Shown one piece after another: positions 1-9,544 of a stretch of 64,000 nucleotides of DNA (position 1 is the stretch's first letter; every line of letters starts with the position of its first letter). Below the pieces are notes generated by a model. The model was not told the origin of the DNA and made no database searches. It was given only the letters and a program-made list of their open reading frames with translations. Both the position numbers and the translations under genes were made by a program. This DNA comes from Phylloscopus collybita (lineage: Eukaryota > Chordata > Aves > Passeriformes > Phylloscopidae). The stretch covers positions 2,542,001-2,606,000 of the forward strand of contig JAJNNQ010000078.1 in the NCBI GenBank assembly GCA_027886175.1, written 5' to 3'.

Positions 1-64
1 GACCAGTATAGATCAGTTCTGACCAGCACAGACCAGTTCAGACCAGTTCAGACCAGTTCAGACC
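1..64. repeat. 10-bp tandem repeat (GACCAGTTCA)
   Basis: Degenerate then near-perfect copies of gaccagttca fill the window edge. The array probably continues to the left. It is a simple minisatellite with no coding signal. Confidence 0.8.
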
Positions 65-567
65 TTCCCCTACCCTGGGATGGGGACACTGGGAAGGGAC
101 TGGGGACACTGGGCTGATGCCATGGATGGCAGTGGGGACACTGGGGTGACACTGGGGTGGCTCACTGGGGTGGTGGCACTGGCACAGTGACAATGGGAGT
201 GGGGACACTGGATTGAAACTGGGGACACCGGGCTGGTGACATTGCTATGGTGACACTGGGGCGGTGGCACTGAGATGGGGACTTTGATCTGGGGACAATG
301 GGGTGGGGACACTGGCACAGTGACAATGGGGCAGTGGCACTGGGCTGGTGGCACAGGGACAGGGCTGAGGACCCTGGGCTGGAACTGAGTTGGGGACACT
401 GGGCTGGTGGCACTCGGGTGGTGACAGTGGGACAGAACTGGGGACACTGGATTGGTGACAGTGTGATGGGACAGGGACACTGGGACAGTGCTGGTGGCAC
501 CGGGCTGGAACTGGTGGCACTGCCCTGTCCCTGTTGCCACCTGTGCAGTGTCCCCGTGTCCCCACAG
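65..567. repeat. GGGGACACTGGG minisatellite-like DNA, probable intron
   Basis: The stretch consists of variants of ggggacactggg and ggtgacactgggg. It ends in a pyrimidine/CCCACAG acceptor at 561-567, directly before the open helical exon, so it is probably intronic. Long ORFs on both strands are low-complexity by-products of the repeat. Confidence 0.6.
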
Positions 568-1040
568 TGTCCCTGGACTCGGTCCGCACCGCCCTGGGGG
601 TGGCTGAGGACAGTCACCTGCTGGAGGCCCTGGCCGCAGTGGCCCTGTCGTGCGAGATGGCCTGGTGGGGCTTGGGGACATCGCGACATCACCTGGCCAC
701 CGCTGCAGGCCAGCAGCGGGACATGGCCCAGCGCCTGCGCCACCACGCCCGGCGGGTGGCGGCCGCCAGGGCCAGCGCCAAGGCCACCACGGCCACCAAC
801 CAGGCCACCGCGGCTGAGCTGGGGCGGCTGGAGAAGGTGACGCTGGCGCTGGGGACCTTGGTGACCGCTGTCACCCGGGACAGGGAGGTGACGCCGTGGG
901 GGACGCGGGTACAGGGGTTCCCCAACACCGCCCGGGCGCTTGGGGACATTGTGGTGGCTTTGGAGACATTGGGGGAGGGGCACGAGGAGGTGACGAGGAG
1001 GCTGGAGGTGGCCCAGGGGGCGTTGGCGGGACAGGGGTAG
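568..1040 (+). CDS. Partial member of an unnamed alanine-rich helical protein family
   Basis: This is an exon-like block after a CCCACAG acceptor (AG at 566-567), entered in phase 1. It encodes about 156 residues rich in Ala, Arg and Thr, with predicted helices including LRHHARRVAAARASAK and GDIVVALETLGEGHEEV. It aligns by eye with the middle of the 1515-2785 gene, where VAAAANALAVASNA and GDIEAALEETREA occupy matching positions, so the two are paralogues. It ends either at TAG 1038-1040 or at a donor (GTAGGG at 1037) just before it. No start codon is visible, and upstream exons would lie outside the window or in the minisatellite. No function is known. The similarity and open frame are seen; the exon limits are inferred. 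Confidence 0.55.
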
Positions 1041-1395
1041 GGACAGGGTGGGGACACGGGGGTGGCACTATCACTGCCAGGGGACTTAGGAGACACCCCG
1101 GGGGACCTTGGGGACACGCCCGTGTCCTTCCCTCGGGGCCACCCTGACGTCCTCTGTTGCGTTTTGGGTCACCATGATGTCCCCGATGTCCCCACAGTGT
1201 CCCCAAGAGGACCCCAGTGTGTCCCCAGTGTCCCCAACAGGACATCGGGGGGGCACTTGGGCCTTGCTGGGGACATGGGGGGGACATTGAGGCTTGTCGG
1301 GGACACTCAGGGGGACACTGGGGACACTCAGGGAGACATTGGGGACACTCAAGGGGACATTGGGGACATTGGGGACCTCGCGGTGGCCCCGCGGG
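1041..1395. repeat. GGGGACATTGGGGACACT minisatellite
   Basis: Tandem variants of ggggacactcagggggacactgg, densest at 1255-1375, separate the partial copy from the promoter of the next gene. No gene is seen here. Confidence 0.65.
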
Positions 1396-1514
1396 CGGGG
1401 AGGGGCGGGGCTGGGGCAGTGACGTCACCTCTTCCTGCTCCCCCGCCTCGGGCACACCACGTCACCGCGTGTTCCCGGAGTGTCCCCAGAGTGTCCTCAG
1501 TGTCCCCAGCGGCA
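1396..1514 (+). promoter_or_regulatory. Promoter of the helical-family gene: GC box plus full CRE
   Basis: A GC box (gaggggcggggc, about 1399-1411) is followed by a full palindromic CRE, TGACGTCA, at 1420-1427. A CACGTCACC half-site follows near 1460. The predicted ATG is 88 bp downstream of the CRE. There is no TATA box. The motifs are seen; promoter function is inferred from position. Confidence 0.6.
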
Positions 1515-2785
1515 ATGGAGCCCCACGAGGTGCGACAACCCCGGCGCGGGGGGGTGGGAGGGGACAGGGGGGTTGCCAGGAGGGGACAGGAGGGCGTGGT
1601 GGAAGCGGGGTGAGGTGACAGAGGGGTGGACGGGACCGAGGGTGGCAGGGGGATACAGCGGGGAGTGGCAGAGGGGACAGGGGGTGACAAAGGGACAGAG
1701 GGGACAGGTGAGCCCTCCAGGGAGGGGACATAGACGACCCCAGGAGGGCACAGGGGCCACCCCAGGAGGTCACATGTGCCATGAGGTCCCCACCACTTCC
1801 CCTGTCCCCTCCCCAGCTGCTGAAGGCGCTGGTGGCTGTGGTGGCCACCCTGGGCGAGCTGGCGGCCACCGCTGCTGGGCCGGAAGGGGACGTGCTGCTG
1901 GCTGTGTCCCCAGGGTCCCTGCACAGGGCCCTGGGGACATCAATCCGTCACCTCCGGGACACCCTGCAGCAGCCCGGTGTCCCCTCCCTGCACCAGCACA
2001 GTGTCACCTCCCTGAGCCAGGCCCTGGCTGCCCTCAGGGACAACTTGGGGGCCACCTGGGCCCCTGTGACAGCTGCGGCCACAGCCTGGCGGGACTCGGT
2101 GGCCGCGCTCGATGCCAGCTGGGCCCAGGTGGCCAAGGAGGCCACCGAGCTCCGCCAGGCCTGGGGGGACACAGCCACTGCTGAGGCCACCACCGTGGCC
2201 ACTGCCTGGGCTGGGGACCTGCAGAAAGCTGTCACCTGCTGGGTGAAAGCCAAGGACAACCTGGTGACCGAGACCTGGCAGCTGCCGATGGCCCCGACCA
2301 AGGACAAGAAGGAGTCGGCGCTGGCTGAGCACGAGGCCCGGGTGGCGGCGGCTGCCAACGCGTTGGCTGTGGCCAGCAATGCCATGGAAGAGACCACGGT
2401 GGCCAAGAACCAGGCAGGGGCGGCCGCCAGGAGGGGGCAGCGGGCGGAGGCGGCCCTGGAGCCGCTGGAGCGCTTGGTGGCCGCGTGTGACAGAGCCAGG
2501 GAGCTCCCCCAGGAGCTGCTGTGCCGGCTCGGGGACATCGAGGCCGCCCTGGAGGAGACAAGGGAGGCGTCCCACGATGTCCCCGAGGCCACGGTGGCCG
2601 CGGTGGCCGAGGCCGAGCTGCTGTGTGAGGCCAGCGCCCGCCTGGCCACGCGTCACCTGCTGGGGACACTTGGGGACATCCGCACCCTCCTCTCGAGTCC
2701 CCGTGACAGCCCCGGTGGCCGCGCGGTGGCCGAGCGGTGCCAAAGAGCCATCGAGGACATCCCCAGGCTGCTGCGGGGACAGTGA
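1515..2785 (+). CDS. Alanine-rich helical protein, unnamed avian family (two exons)
   Basis: Exon 1 is 1515-1529 (ATG plus four codons, MEPHE), followed by donor GTGCGA at 1530. Exon 2 is 1817-2785 after CCCCAG at 1811-1816, begins in phase 0 (LLKALVAVVATLGELAATAAG) and ends at TGA 2783-2785. The product is about 327 residues. It has no signal peptide or membrane segment and is almost wholly helical, rich in Ala, Glu, Arg and Val, with heptad-like stretches (residues about 150-260) and a C-terminal block ending EDIPRLLRGQ. The start is chosen because the tiny exon keeps phase and lies just behind a GC-box/CRE promoter. Related pieces occur at 568-1040 and 8014-8318, so this is a local family. 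No enzyme motif is visible and the function is unknown. The repetitive intron (1530-1816) makes the exon 1 call less certain than exon 2. Confidence 0.65.
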
Positions 2786-2901
2786 TGTCGCTGCCGTGAC
2801 GTCATGGACGGCAGTGATGTCACCAGTGGACACCGCTGGTGTCACTTGTCCCCTCCCTGCGTGGTGTTTGAGACAAATTTGGGGAATTTTCTGTGTATTT
2901 C

Positions 2902-2907
2902 ATTAAA
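2902..2907 (+). terminator. Polyadenylation signal ATTAAA
   Basis: ATTAAA lies 117 bp after the stop of the helical-family gene and is the only such signal close downstream on this strand. Confidence 0.6.
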
Positions 2908-2909
2908 AT

Positions 2910-3600
2910 TGTCCCAAATCCTGACGGGAATTCCTGGAGTGATGTCACTTGGAACACTTGGGTACAGGGAAATGCCCCTCAGGGCCCCATTTACCCTGAC
3001 AGGACCCCATTCCCCACTGAGAACCCCCCTTTGCCCTTCCAGGACTCCATTTACCACCCCATACAGACCACGCCCCCAGGCTCCGCCCCAGCATGGGATT
3101 GGATGGGTTGGAGAAAGGGGCGTGGCCAATGAGGGGGCGGGATCTGATCTTAGAGACTGAACGGGTGGGGGAGGGGGAGGGGGGAGGGGAGGGACCCCCA
3201 AATCATGGAAATTCACTGAGAACCTCCCCAAAATTCCCAAATTCCATGGGAATCCCCCAAAACAGGACCCAGGAGCCCCCCAAATCCCTCAAATTTGGAT
3301 TAAAAATTTGTTTTTCTGGAAATTCCTGTATTTTAAAGCCTTGAATTGAGATATAAAGTTGGTTTTCCAGGGAATTCTCAGTTTTTAGTTCCTCAAATTG
3401 AGAGAAAATTTTGATTTTCCAGTGAATTCCAGGGTTTAATTGGGATAAAAAAGTTGATTTTCCAGGACCAAAAAAAAAACCAAAACAAACGGCTTTTTAT
3501 CCCAACTCGGGGCATTAAAATCCAGGACTGGAAAAATCAACTTATCCCAATCTGGGGCATTAAAAATGGGAAATTCCTGGAAAATCAACTTTGTATCCCA
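2910..3600. other. No gene; degenerate GAATTCC/TTTTCCAGG repeats
   Basis: The first half is unique GC-rich DNA with short unconvincing ORFs. From about 3290, loose repeats of a unit like ggaaattcctg...ttgattttccagg alternate with A-rich stretches. No coding or RNA gene is supported. Confidence 0.5.
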
Positions 3601-3601
3601 G

Positions 3602-4260
3602 TTTGCCCTGGGACAGGGCTGGGGACACCTGGACAGCGGTTGGGAACATCTGGGGACACTGGGGACAGGGGTTGGGGATGCCTGGGGACATCAAGGACAA
3701 GGTTGGGGACACCAGGACCAGGGACATCTGGGGACATTGGGGACCCGCCTGGGGACACCTGGGGACATCGGGGACAGGATTAGGGACACCAAGACTGGGG
3801 TTGGGGACGCCAGGATGGGGTTGGGGATGCCTGGGGACATCAGGAACAGGGTTGGGGTCAGCTGGGGACCTCAGGAACAGATTTGAGGACAGCTGGGGAC
3901 ATCAAAACCCATGTTGGGGCACCTGGGGATGTCAAGGACAGGGCTGGGGACACCAGGACCAGGATTTGGGGACACCAGGGGACACCAGGACCAGGTTCGG
4001 GGACATCTAAGGATGTTGGGAACTCAGCTGGGGACACCTGGGGACATTGGGGACAGGTTTGGGGACACCAGGACCAGGACTGGGGACACCTGGACAGGGG
4101 CCAGGGGCACTGAGGGACACTGGGGACAGGATTAGGGACACCAGGACAAGGTTGAGGACACCTGGACTGGAGTTGGGGACACTTGGGGACATTGGGGACA
4201 AGGCTGGGGACACCAGGACGGGTGTCACCAGGGTTGGGGACATCTGGGAACAGCAGGGTG
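3602..4260. repeat. GGGGACACCAGGACCAGG minisatellite
   Basis: Tandem variants of ggggacaccaggaccagg and ggggacatctggggacattgg run over about 650 bp. The open frames rich in Gly, Asp and Thr come from the repeat and are not accepted as genes. Confidence 0.8.
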
Positions 4261-4406
4261 ATTTATTAAAATATGAATATCAATCTAATATTGATTCCCA
4301 ACTGTGACGGACAAGGGACTCTCCAACAGTTCAGTTAGAAAATGTATGACGGCCGGGTGGGGCAGCTCCCCAATGCCCACGGCAAAGATCACAGGTAATT
4401 ACAAGA

Positions 4407-4580
4407 AGTCCCACTGTCCCAGGTCACTCTCCTGAATTTGCTGCTGTTCGCACTTTTTGGGCTCAAAGCAGCAGCGGTGCCCTTGGTTCTGGAGCTGCAG
4501 AAGGAATTGTTTTATCTGAGTGAGCTCTGAGGAGAACTTGCTCACACTTTGTCTGAAATTCAGTCCCACACCAGTGCAGT
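4407..4580 (+). repeat. Dispersed repeat, copy 1 (partner at 9368-9542)
   Basis: From agtcccactgtcccaggtca to ccacaccagtgcag this matches 9368-9542 nearly base for base, in the same orientation. Repeat class is unknown. Confidence 0.7.
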
Positions 4581-4679
4581 GCAGAATCTGGAAAATATAA
4601 AAGCTAAACTTGAAGGCATCAATTCCTTCCTTTAGAGGCTTGACAAGGCCTTTACCTTGTTGAGTCTCTCTTCTGAATA

Positions 4680-5150
4680 TCTACTAATAATAGGTATTTA
4701 ATAACAAATAAGTAATTAATAATAGGTATTTAATAACAGATGAGTAACTAATAATCGGTATTTAATAACAGGTAGGTAACCAATAATAGACGCCAATGTA
4801 AGAGACCATCACAACCCCTGCTTGTGTTAGCAGATCGTGACAGTATTTAATGACAGGTAAGGAACAACAGTAAATAAGTAACAATAATAAATATCTAACA
4901 ACAGTAAATAATTAATAATAGTAAACAACTAACAACAGTAAATATCCAACGGCAGTTAAATATCTAATAGTAAAGAAATACCTAACAATAAATAAATACC
5001 TAATAGCAGTAAATATCTAACACTAAATATCTTGTAAAAGATAAATATCCGGCAATAGCAAATAAATATTCTTATAAAATGTTAATAAACAACAACAATA
5101 AACAATAATAATAATCAACAACAGTAAACATCTAACAGCAGTAATGTTTT
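4680..5150. repeat. AT-rich tandem repeat (TAATAACAGTAAATA-like)
   Basis: Many imperfect copies of aataataggtatttaataaca, then aacaacagtaaatatctaa. Very low GC compared with the surroundings. Not coding. Confidence 0.75.
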
Positions 5151-5159
5151 GCACAGTTG

Positions 5160-5580
5160 GCTATCATGCAAAGAAGAATGATGATTATCATGAGCAGTTC
5201 TTTAGGCACAGAGGAGGAATCATTCCAAGCGTGTTTTCATCTGCATCTGCAGTGCGGGTGTGTCCAGCCCTATGGGTCTGGGTAGCAAATGTAATTCTGG
5301 AGCTTCTGCAAGGTGGAACCTAAAGCCATCAGATATCTCTGCAAATCAAGCTTCCCCACTGTCAGGTGATTGAAGTGACAGGGTCTCCATGGTTTGCATC
5401 ATGATGCCCATTTTATTGAACACACTGCTGATTTATATATCTTTCAAGAATGAGTTAAAAAAACCTACTTGCTTAAGCAATAACAACCATAACAACAATA
5501 TCTATGTTTCTTGATAACATTGCTTAACTATGGCCTAGCAGAGACTTGCGCAGACCTCTACATTCCTGCATACCAAGCAC
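5160..5580 (-). mobile_element. Probable 3' flank/LTR remnant of class I ERV
   Basis: Non-coding DNA directly downstream (in ERV sense) of the integrase remnant. It is placed with the ERV by position only; no complete LTR ends are recognisable. Confidence 0.3.
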
Positions 5581-5688
5581 ACTCTTATCTCTTCCTCCTT
5601 CAGAGTCCTGCCTCATCTTGCCAGAGCTTGTGCCCCTCTAGCACATCTGCTTCTGTAATGAATTCAGCAGTACTTTGAGTCCTGCTTC

Positions 5689-6513
5689 TTACATGTTTTC
5701 CCACAGCCCTCCATGTGCATTTCCCCTGGAACAGCTGGGATCTGATATGGCTGCCATACAGTATTTCATAGGGACTGATGTTGTGAGAAATGTGCATTTC
5801 CCCTGAAACATCTGGGATCTGATATGGCTGCCATACAGTATTTCATAGGGACTGATGTTATCCCTCTGCCCTGGCTGTGTGCAGATTCTCAGCAAAGCCA
5901 CGGGCAAGGCCTGAACCCGTGTCATGAATGTTTCCTGACAACTTCTGCTGATTTGTGTTCTGAGAGTCCCATTCATACGTTCAACTTCACCACTTGCCTG
6001 GGGTCTATCAGGTGTATGCAGATCCCAAGGAATTCCCAAAATCCTCCTCATTTCCTTAACCGCTGCTGCAGCAAAGTGTGGTCCCTGTCTGGTGACATCC
6101 CAAGGGAACCCTGAACCCCGGAATTCTGTGACAGAGCAAAACTTTCACCACTTCCTTGGCTGTGTTAGTGCAACAGGGGTGAGCTTCCAGCCACCCACTG
6201 AAGGTGACACCAATACCAGTGTGTACTGGTGTCGCTCCTTGCGTGGGAATTCCACCAAATCTATTTGCCAGGGATCTCCAGGAAGATCCCCTGCCTTTGG
6301 CACTCCTAACACAGCTCCTTTCCTCGGGTCAGGGTTGTTCTTAGAGCAGATTTCACATTTGCTCACTACTGACTGGGCAGTGTCAGTCATTCCCTTTCCT
6401 ATTGCTGCCTTTTTCAGATGTTTCAGAAGATTTTCAACCCTGAAATGTGTGTTTTCATGTTCTCTCTCAGCTAGATCCCAAAGGATCAGGGGTGGCACTA
6501 CAACCTGAGTCAC
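5689..6513 (-). pseudogene. Class I ERV integrase, broken
   Basis: On the reverse strand, 6513-6145 carries an HHCC-type zinc-binding region (H-x3-H, then CEIC) followed by the start of the core with WQIDLV, which supplies the first catalytic Asp. A second frame, 6051-5689, has DRPQASGEVERMN, the conserved block with the catalytic Glu, then SPYEILYG, typical of gammaretrovirus-like integrases. Between them the frame is lost: a shift lies near the second Asp (about 6080), and further breaks are present. A 69-bp segment is repeated (5714-5782 and 5791-5859), duplicating the SPYEILYG region. It is a dead fragment; no intact polyprotein remains. Confidence 0.8.
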
Positions 6514-6534
6514 TGCTATAACAGCCCAGCCACT

Positions 6535-6960
6535 TTATGTCATCTGAGCCTTAGGGAACTTAATTAGGTTGTGGTCTACTTGGTCATATTTTGGGGTGAA
6601 CACTGACGAATCAATCTCTTTTTTTGGAATTACTGTGAGAATACCTTTTCCTGCAACCCCTCTTGCTGCTTCATCAGCAAAGCACTTTCCCAGTCCCAGA
6701 GTGGTTTTCCCTTTTTGGTGACCTCTACAATGTATGAGAGCGACTTCTGCGGGCTTTTCAATGCTCTCCAAGAGGGCGAGTATTTGTTCAGCGCGTTTGA
6801 TTTGATTGCCTGGAGCCTTCAGAAGTCCTCTCTCCTTCCAGGTGGCTCCGTGGGCGTGGACAGCACCAAATGCATATTTAGAGTCAGCCCATGTATTTAC
6901 CTGCTGTTCTTGGCTTGCTCGGGGCAGCGCTGATCTCATCAATCTCATCCTCCTCCTCCT
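6535..6960 (-). pseudogene. Class I ERV RNase H C-terminal fragment
   Basis: The reverse strand reads [20 protein letters not shown] and HCRGHQKG, the C-terminal half of a retroviral RNase H with its conserved DS and H-x-GH motifs. It lies just upstream (in sense) of the integrase remnant, in pol order. Homology stops near 6920-6960, where ordinary GC-rich host DNA begins. No reverse transcriptase is present here. Confidence 0.75.
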
Positions 6961-7059
6961 CGCAGCCCCTCGGGCAGGAGCTGTCCGGCTCTGCTGACTC
7001 TGCTGCAATCCCAGCTCTGCTCCCAGCAATCCCAATCCCAGGGAGCGCCGAGCCAGCCT

Positions 7060-7205
7060 GACCCGGCCGGGGGAGCCGGGCTGTGTCCCTGCGGGCCTTG
7101 GTGACGTCATGGCCCCGGCGTTCGGGGTTGCCATGGAAACTGAGGGGGCTGGGAATGCCCGCTCCCCCCGTGGGAGGGCAGAGAGCTCTGCCCCGGCTGC
7201 TGCTC
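7060..7205 (+). promoter_or_regulatory. Promoter-like element with CRE and palindromic RFX X-box
   Basis: A full CRE (TGACGTCA, 7102-7109) is followed 17 bp later by GTTGCCATGGAAAC (7127-7140), a near-palindromic RFX site. The block is GC-rich and sits directly before the CTGTGC array and the helical-family fragment. Promoter function is inferred. Confidence 0.5.
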
Positions 7206-7473
7206 GGGGCGGTGCCGAGCCTCACACGCTGCCTGTGCCCTGTGCCTGTGCCCTGTGCCCTGTGCCTGTGCCCTGTGCCCTGTGCTCTGTGCCTGTGCCC
7301 TGTGCCCTGTGCCTGTGCCCTGTGCTCTGTGCCTGTGCCCTGTGCCCTGTGCTCTGTGCCCTGTGCCCTGTGCCCTGTGCCCTGTGCCTGTGCCCTGTGC
7401 CTGTGCCTGTGCCCTGTGCCTGTGCCCTGTGCCCTGTGCTCTGTGCTCTGTGCTCTGTGCCCTGTGCCTGTGC

Positions 7474-7504
<31 letters not shown>

Positions 7505-7571
7505 TCTGTGCCCTGTGCCTGTGCCCTGTGCCCTGTGCCTGTGCCCTGTGCCCTGTGCCCTGTGCCTGTGC

Positions 7572-7602
<31 letters not shown>

Positions 7603-7647
7603 TCTGTGCCCTGTGCCTGTGCCCTGTGCCTGTGCCTGTGCCTGTGC

Positions 7648-7678
<31 letters not shown>

Positions 7679-7736
7679 TCTGTGCCCTGTGCCTGTGCCC
7701 TGTGCCTGTGCCTGTGCCTGTGCCCTGTGCCTGTGC

Positions 7737-7767
<31 letters not shown>

Positions 7768-7781
7768 TCTGTGCCCTGTGC

Positions 7782-7814
<33 letters not shown>

Positions 7815-7995
7815 TGTGCCTGTGCCCTGTGCCCTGTGCCCTGTGCCTGTGCCTGTGCCTGTGCCCTGTGCCTGTGCTCTGTGCCCTGTGCCCTGTGCCC
7901 TGTGCCTGTGCCTGTGCTCTGTGCCCTGTGCCCTGTGCCCTGTGCTCTGTGCTCTGTGCCCTGTGCCTGTGCCCTGTGCCTGTGCCCTGTGCTCT
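7206..7995. repeat. CCTGTG / CCCTGTG / TCTGTG minisatellite
   Basis: About 790 bp of mixed 6- and 7-bp units (CCTGTG, CCCTGTG, occasionally TCTGTG). The mixture shifts frame continually and contains no plus-strand stop, so all three frames stay open with Cys-Ala-Leu-Pro-Val chains, as do His-Arg-Ala-Gln-Gly chains on the other strand. These are artefacts of the repeat. Confidence 0.95.
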
Positions 7996-8013
7996 GGGAG
8001 CTGCGCGCTCAGC

Positions 8014-8318
8014 TCTGGTACATGGAGGTCACCCAGAAGGGGACAGAGGTGGTGTCCCCCGATGACCTCAAGGACTTGGAGGCCAAGGTGGCCAAGTCTG
8101 AGGAACTGTGGGAGGCCAGCGCCCGCCTGACCAGGGATCACCTGCTGGTGGCACTTGGGGAAATCGACTTCCTCCTCTCGAGTCCCTATGGTGGCTCCGG
8201 TGGCCCTGGTGGCCCCCGTGGCTGCATGGTGGCCAAACTGTGCCAAAGAGCCAAAGAGGACATCCCAAGGCTGCTGGAGATCAGTGATGACACCGATGTG
8301 ACATCATCAGGGCAGTGA
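8014..8318 (+). pseudogene. 3' fragment of the helical-family gene
   Basis: The frame ends ...LWEASARLTRDHLLVALGEI, then KLCQRAKEDIPRLLE and TGA at 8316-8318. This matches the C-terminal block of the 1515-2785 gene (LCEASARLATRHLLGTLGDI and RCQRAIEDIPRLLRGQ). A possible acceptor (gcgctcag) lies at about 8006-8013. The preceding two thirds are missing and the minisatellite occupies that place. It may be a pseudogene or the last exon of a rebuilt gene. Confidence 0.6.
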
Positions 8319-8539
8319 CATCATCAGGAACATCGCTGGTGCCACTTGTCCCCTCACCCCGCAGTGTTTGAGACAGTTTATGTGTGCACCGACGGAAATG
8401 GCAGCGTGATAAATTGATTTTGTATCCTTGGCCTTAGCAAAATACTGAAATGGAGACTGCACAATGCTAAAATGCTTTTGTAATGTAACAATTTTAATTT
8501 TTATATTATAACTGACTGAGAGAATGGTGTAAAACAATT

Positions 8540-8880
8540 CTGTCGTTTCCCACACCTGCAGGCTGGTGATAACAGTGACAGAAACCAGAAACAAAAGCTG
8601 GAGAAGAATTTATTGATTTACCAGAGAATGTGGAACAACAGGGTGGGACCAGGAGAAGAAATAAAATACATGGACCTGCAGCACAGGATGTCCTGCAGAC
8701 AAGTCAGAGGATAAAACCAAATGAGAGTTCCTGGAACATCCAAAGCTCACAGGAATGTTTGAATGATGCCCGAACTCATGAATGTGTGTGTGCCCCAGCA
8801 ATGGAGCCGTGCACAGAGAACATTGTTCTAAAACACCCCAGCCCGGGATATTGTCCCTTTTTCATTCCTGATTAAACTTG
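8540..8880 (+). repeat. Dispersed repeat shared with palindrome arms
   Basis: Segments such as aacaacagggtgggaccaggagaagaaataaaata and the atgtttgaatga/aactcatgaat blocks recur in diverged form at 32985-33250 and, inverted, at 42770-43080. It contains AATAAA and could be an LTR or ERV 3' end; class not identified. Confidence 0.5.
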
Positions 8881-9179
8881 TAACAATTTCAAAGAGTGAG
8901 CTTTGTTTTTCACCCAAGGCTGTGATTTGGGGGCCGGGGGGGTCCCGGGCAGCCCCCGCCACCCCCGATCACGGCCCCGCTGCTGAGCACTGACCCCGCC
9001 CCGGGGGGCACCGGGACCCCCCAAAATCCGCACCCGCAGCCCCTGCAGTGGAGCTGGGGCCTGGAGAGGCTCCTGGAACAGAGGCTGGACAGAGTGAAAT
9101 GAACAAATCAGGGATTTATGGAAAGGGTTCAAAGGAATCACCTGGGGCAGCACAAGAGCCCAGACAGGGGCACACCCAG

Positions 9180-9290
9180 GATGGGCCTGAAATGGACCCA
9201 AGGTGGACCAAAATGAACCCAGGATGGACCCAAACTGGACCCAGGATGGACCCAAAATGGACCAGAAATGGACCCAAGGTGGATCCCCGT
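9180..9290. repeat. GGATGGACCCAA 12-bp minisatellite
   Basis: About nine imperfect copies of ggatggacccaa/aatggaccc. Flanking DNA (8900-9180) has no supported gene. Confidence 0.8.
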
Positions 9291-9367
9291 CACGACTTTT
9301 ACTCTTTTAGAAGTTTTGGTTCATTTCCATACTGGGGTTAATTGTCCAATTACACCTCAGGCGATGC

Positions 9368-9542
9368 AGTCCCACTGTCCCAGGTCACTCTCCTCAATTC
9401 CCTGCTGTTTGCACTTTTTGGGCCCAAAGCAGCAGCGGTGCCCTTGGTTCTGGGGCTGGACAGGGAATTGTTTTATCTGAGTGAGCTCTGAGGAGAACTT
9501 GCTCACACTTTGTCTGAAATTCAGAGTCCCACACCAGTGCAG
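9368..9542 (+). repeat. Dispersed repeat, copy 2 (partner at 4407-4580)
   Basis: Near-identical to 4407-4580 in the same orientation, with small substitutions such as gctgtttgc for gctgttcgc. Confidence 0.7.
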
Positions 9543-9544
9543 CT

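Noticed and set aside
3602..4260. CRISPR-like regular repeats
   Set aside because: The units are direct, degenerate and contiguous without unique spacers, in a vertebrate context. This is a minisatellite.
7083..8246. Long ORFs in several frames (Cys-Ala-Leu-Pro and His-Arg-Gln chains)
   Set aside because: They come from the stop-free CTGTGC(C) array, which is open in several frames at once. Only the final exon-like piece is family-related.
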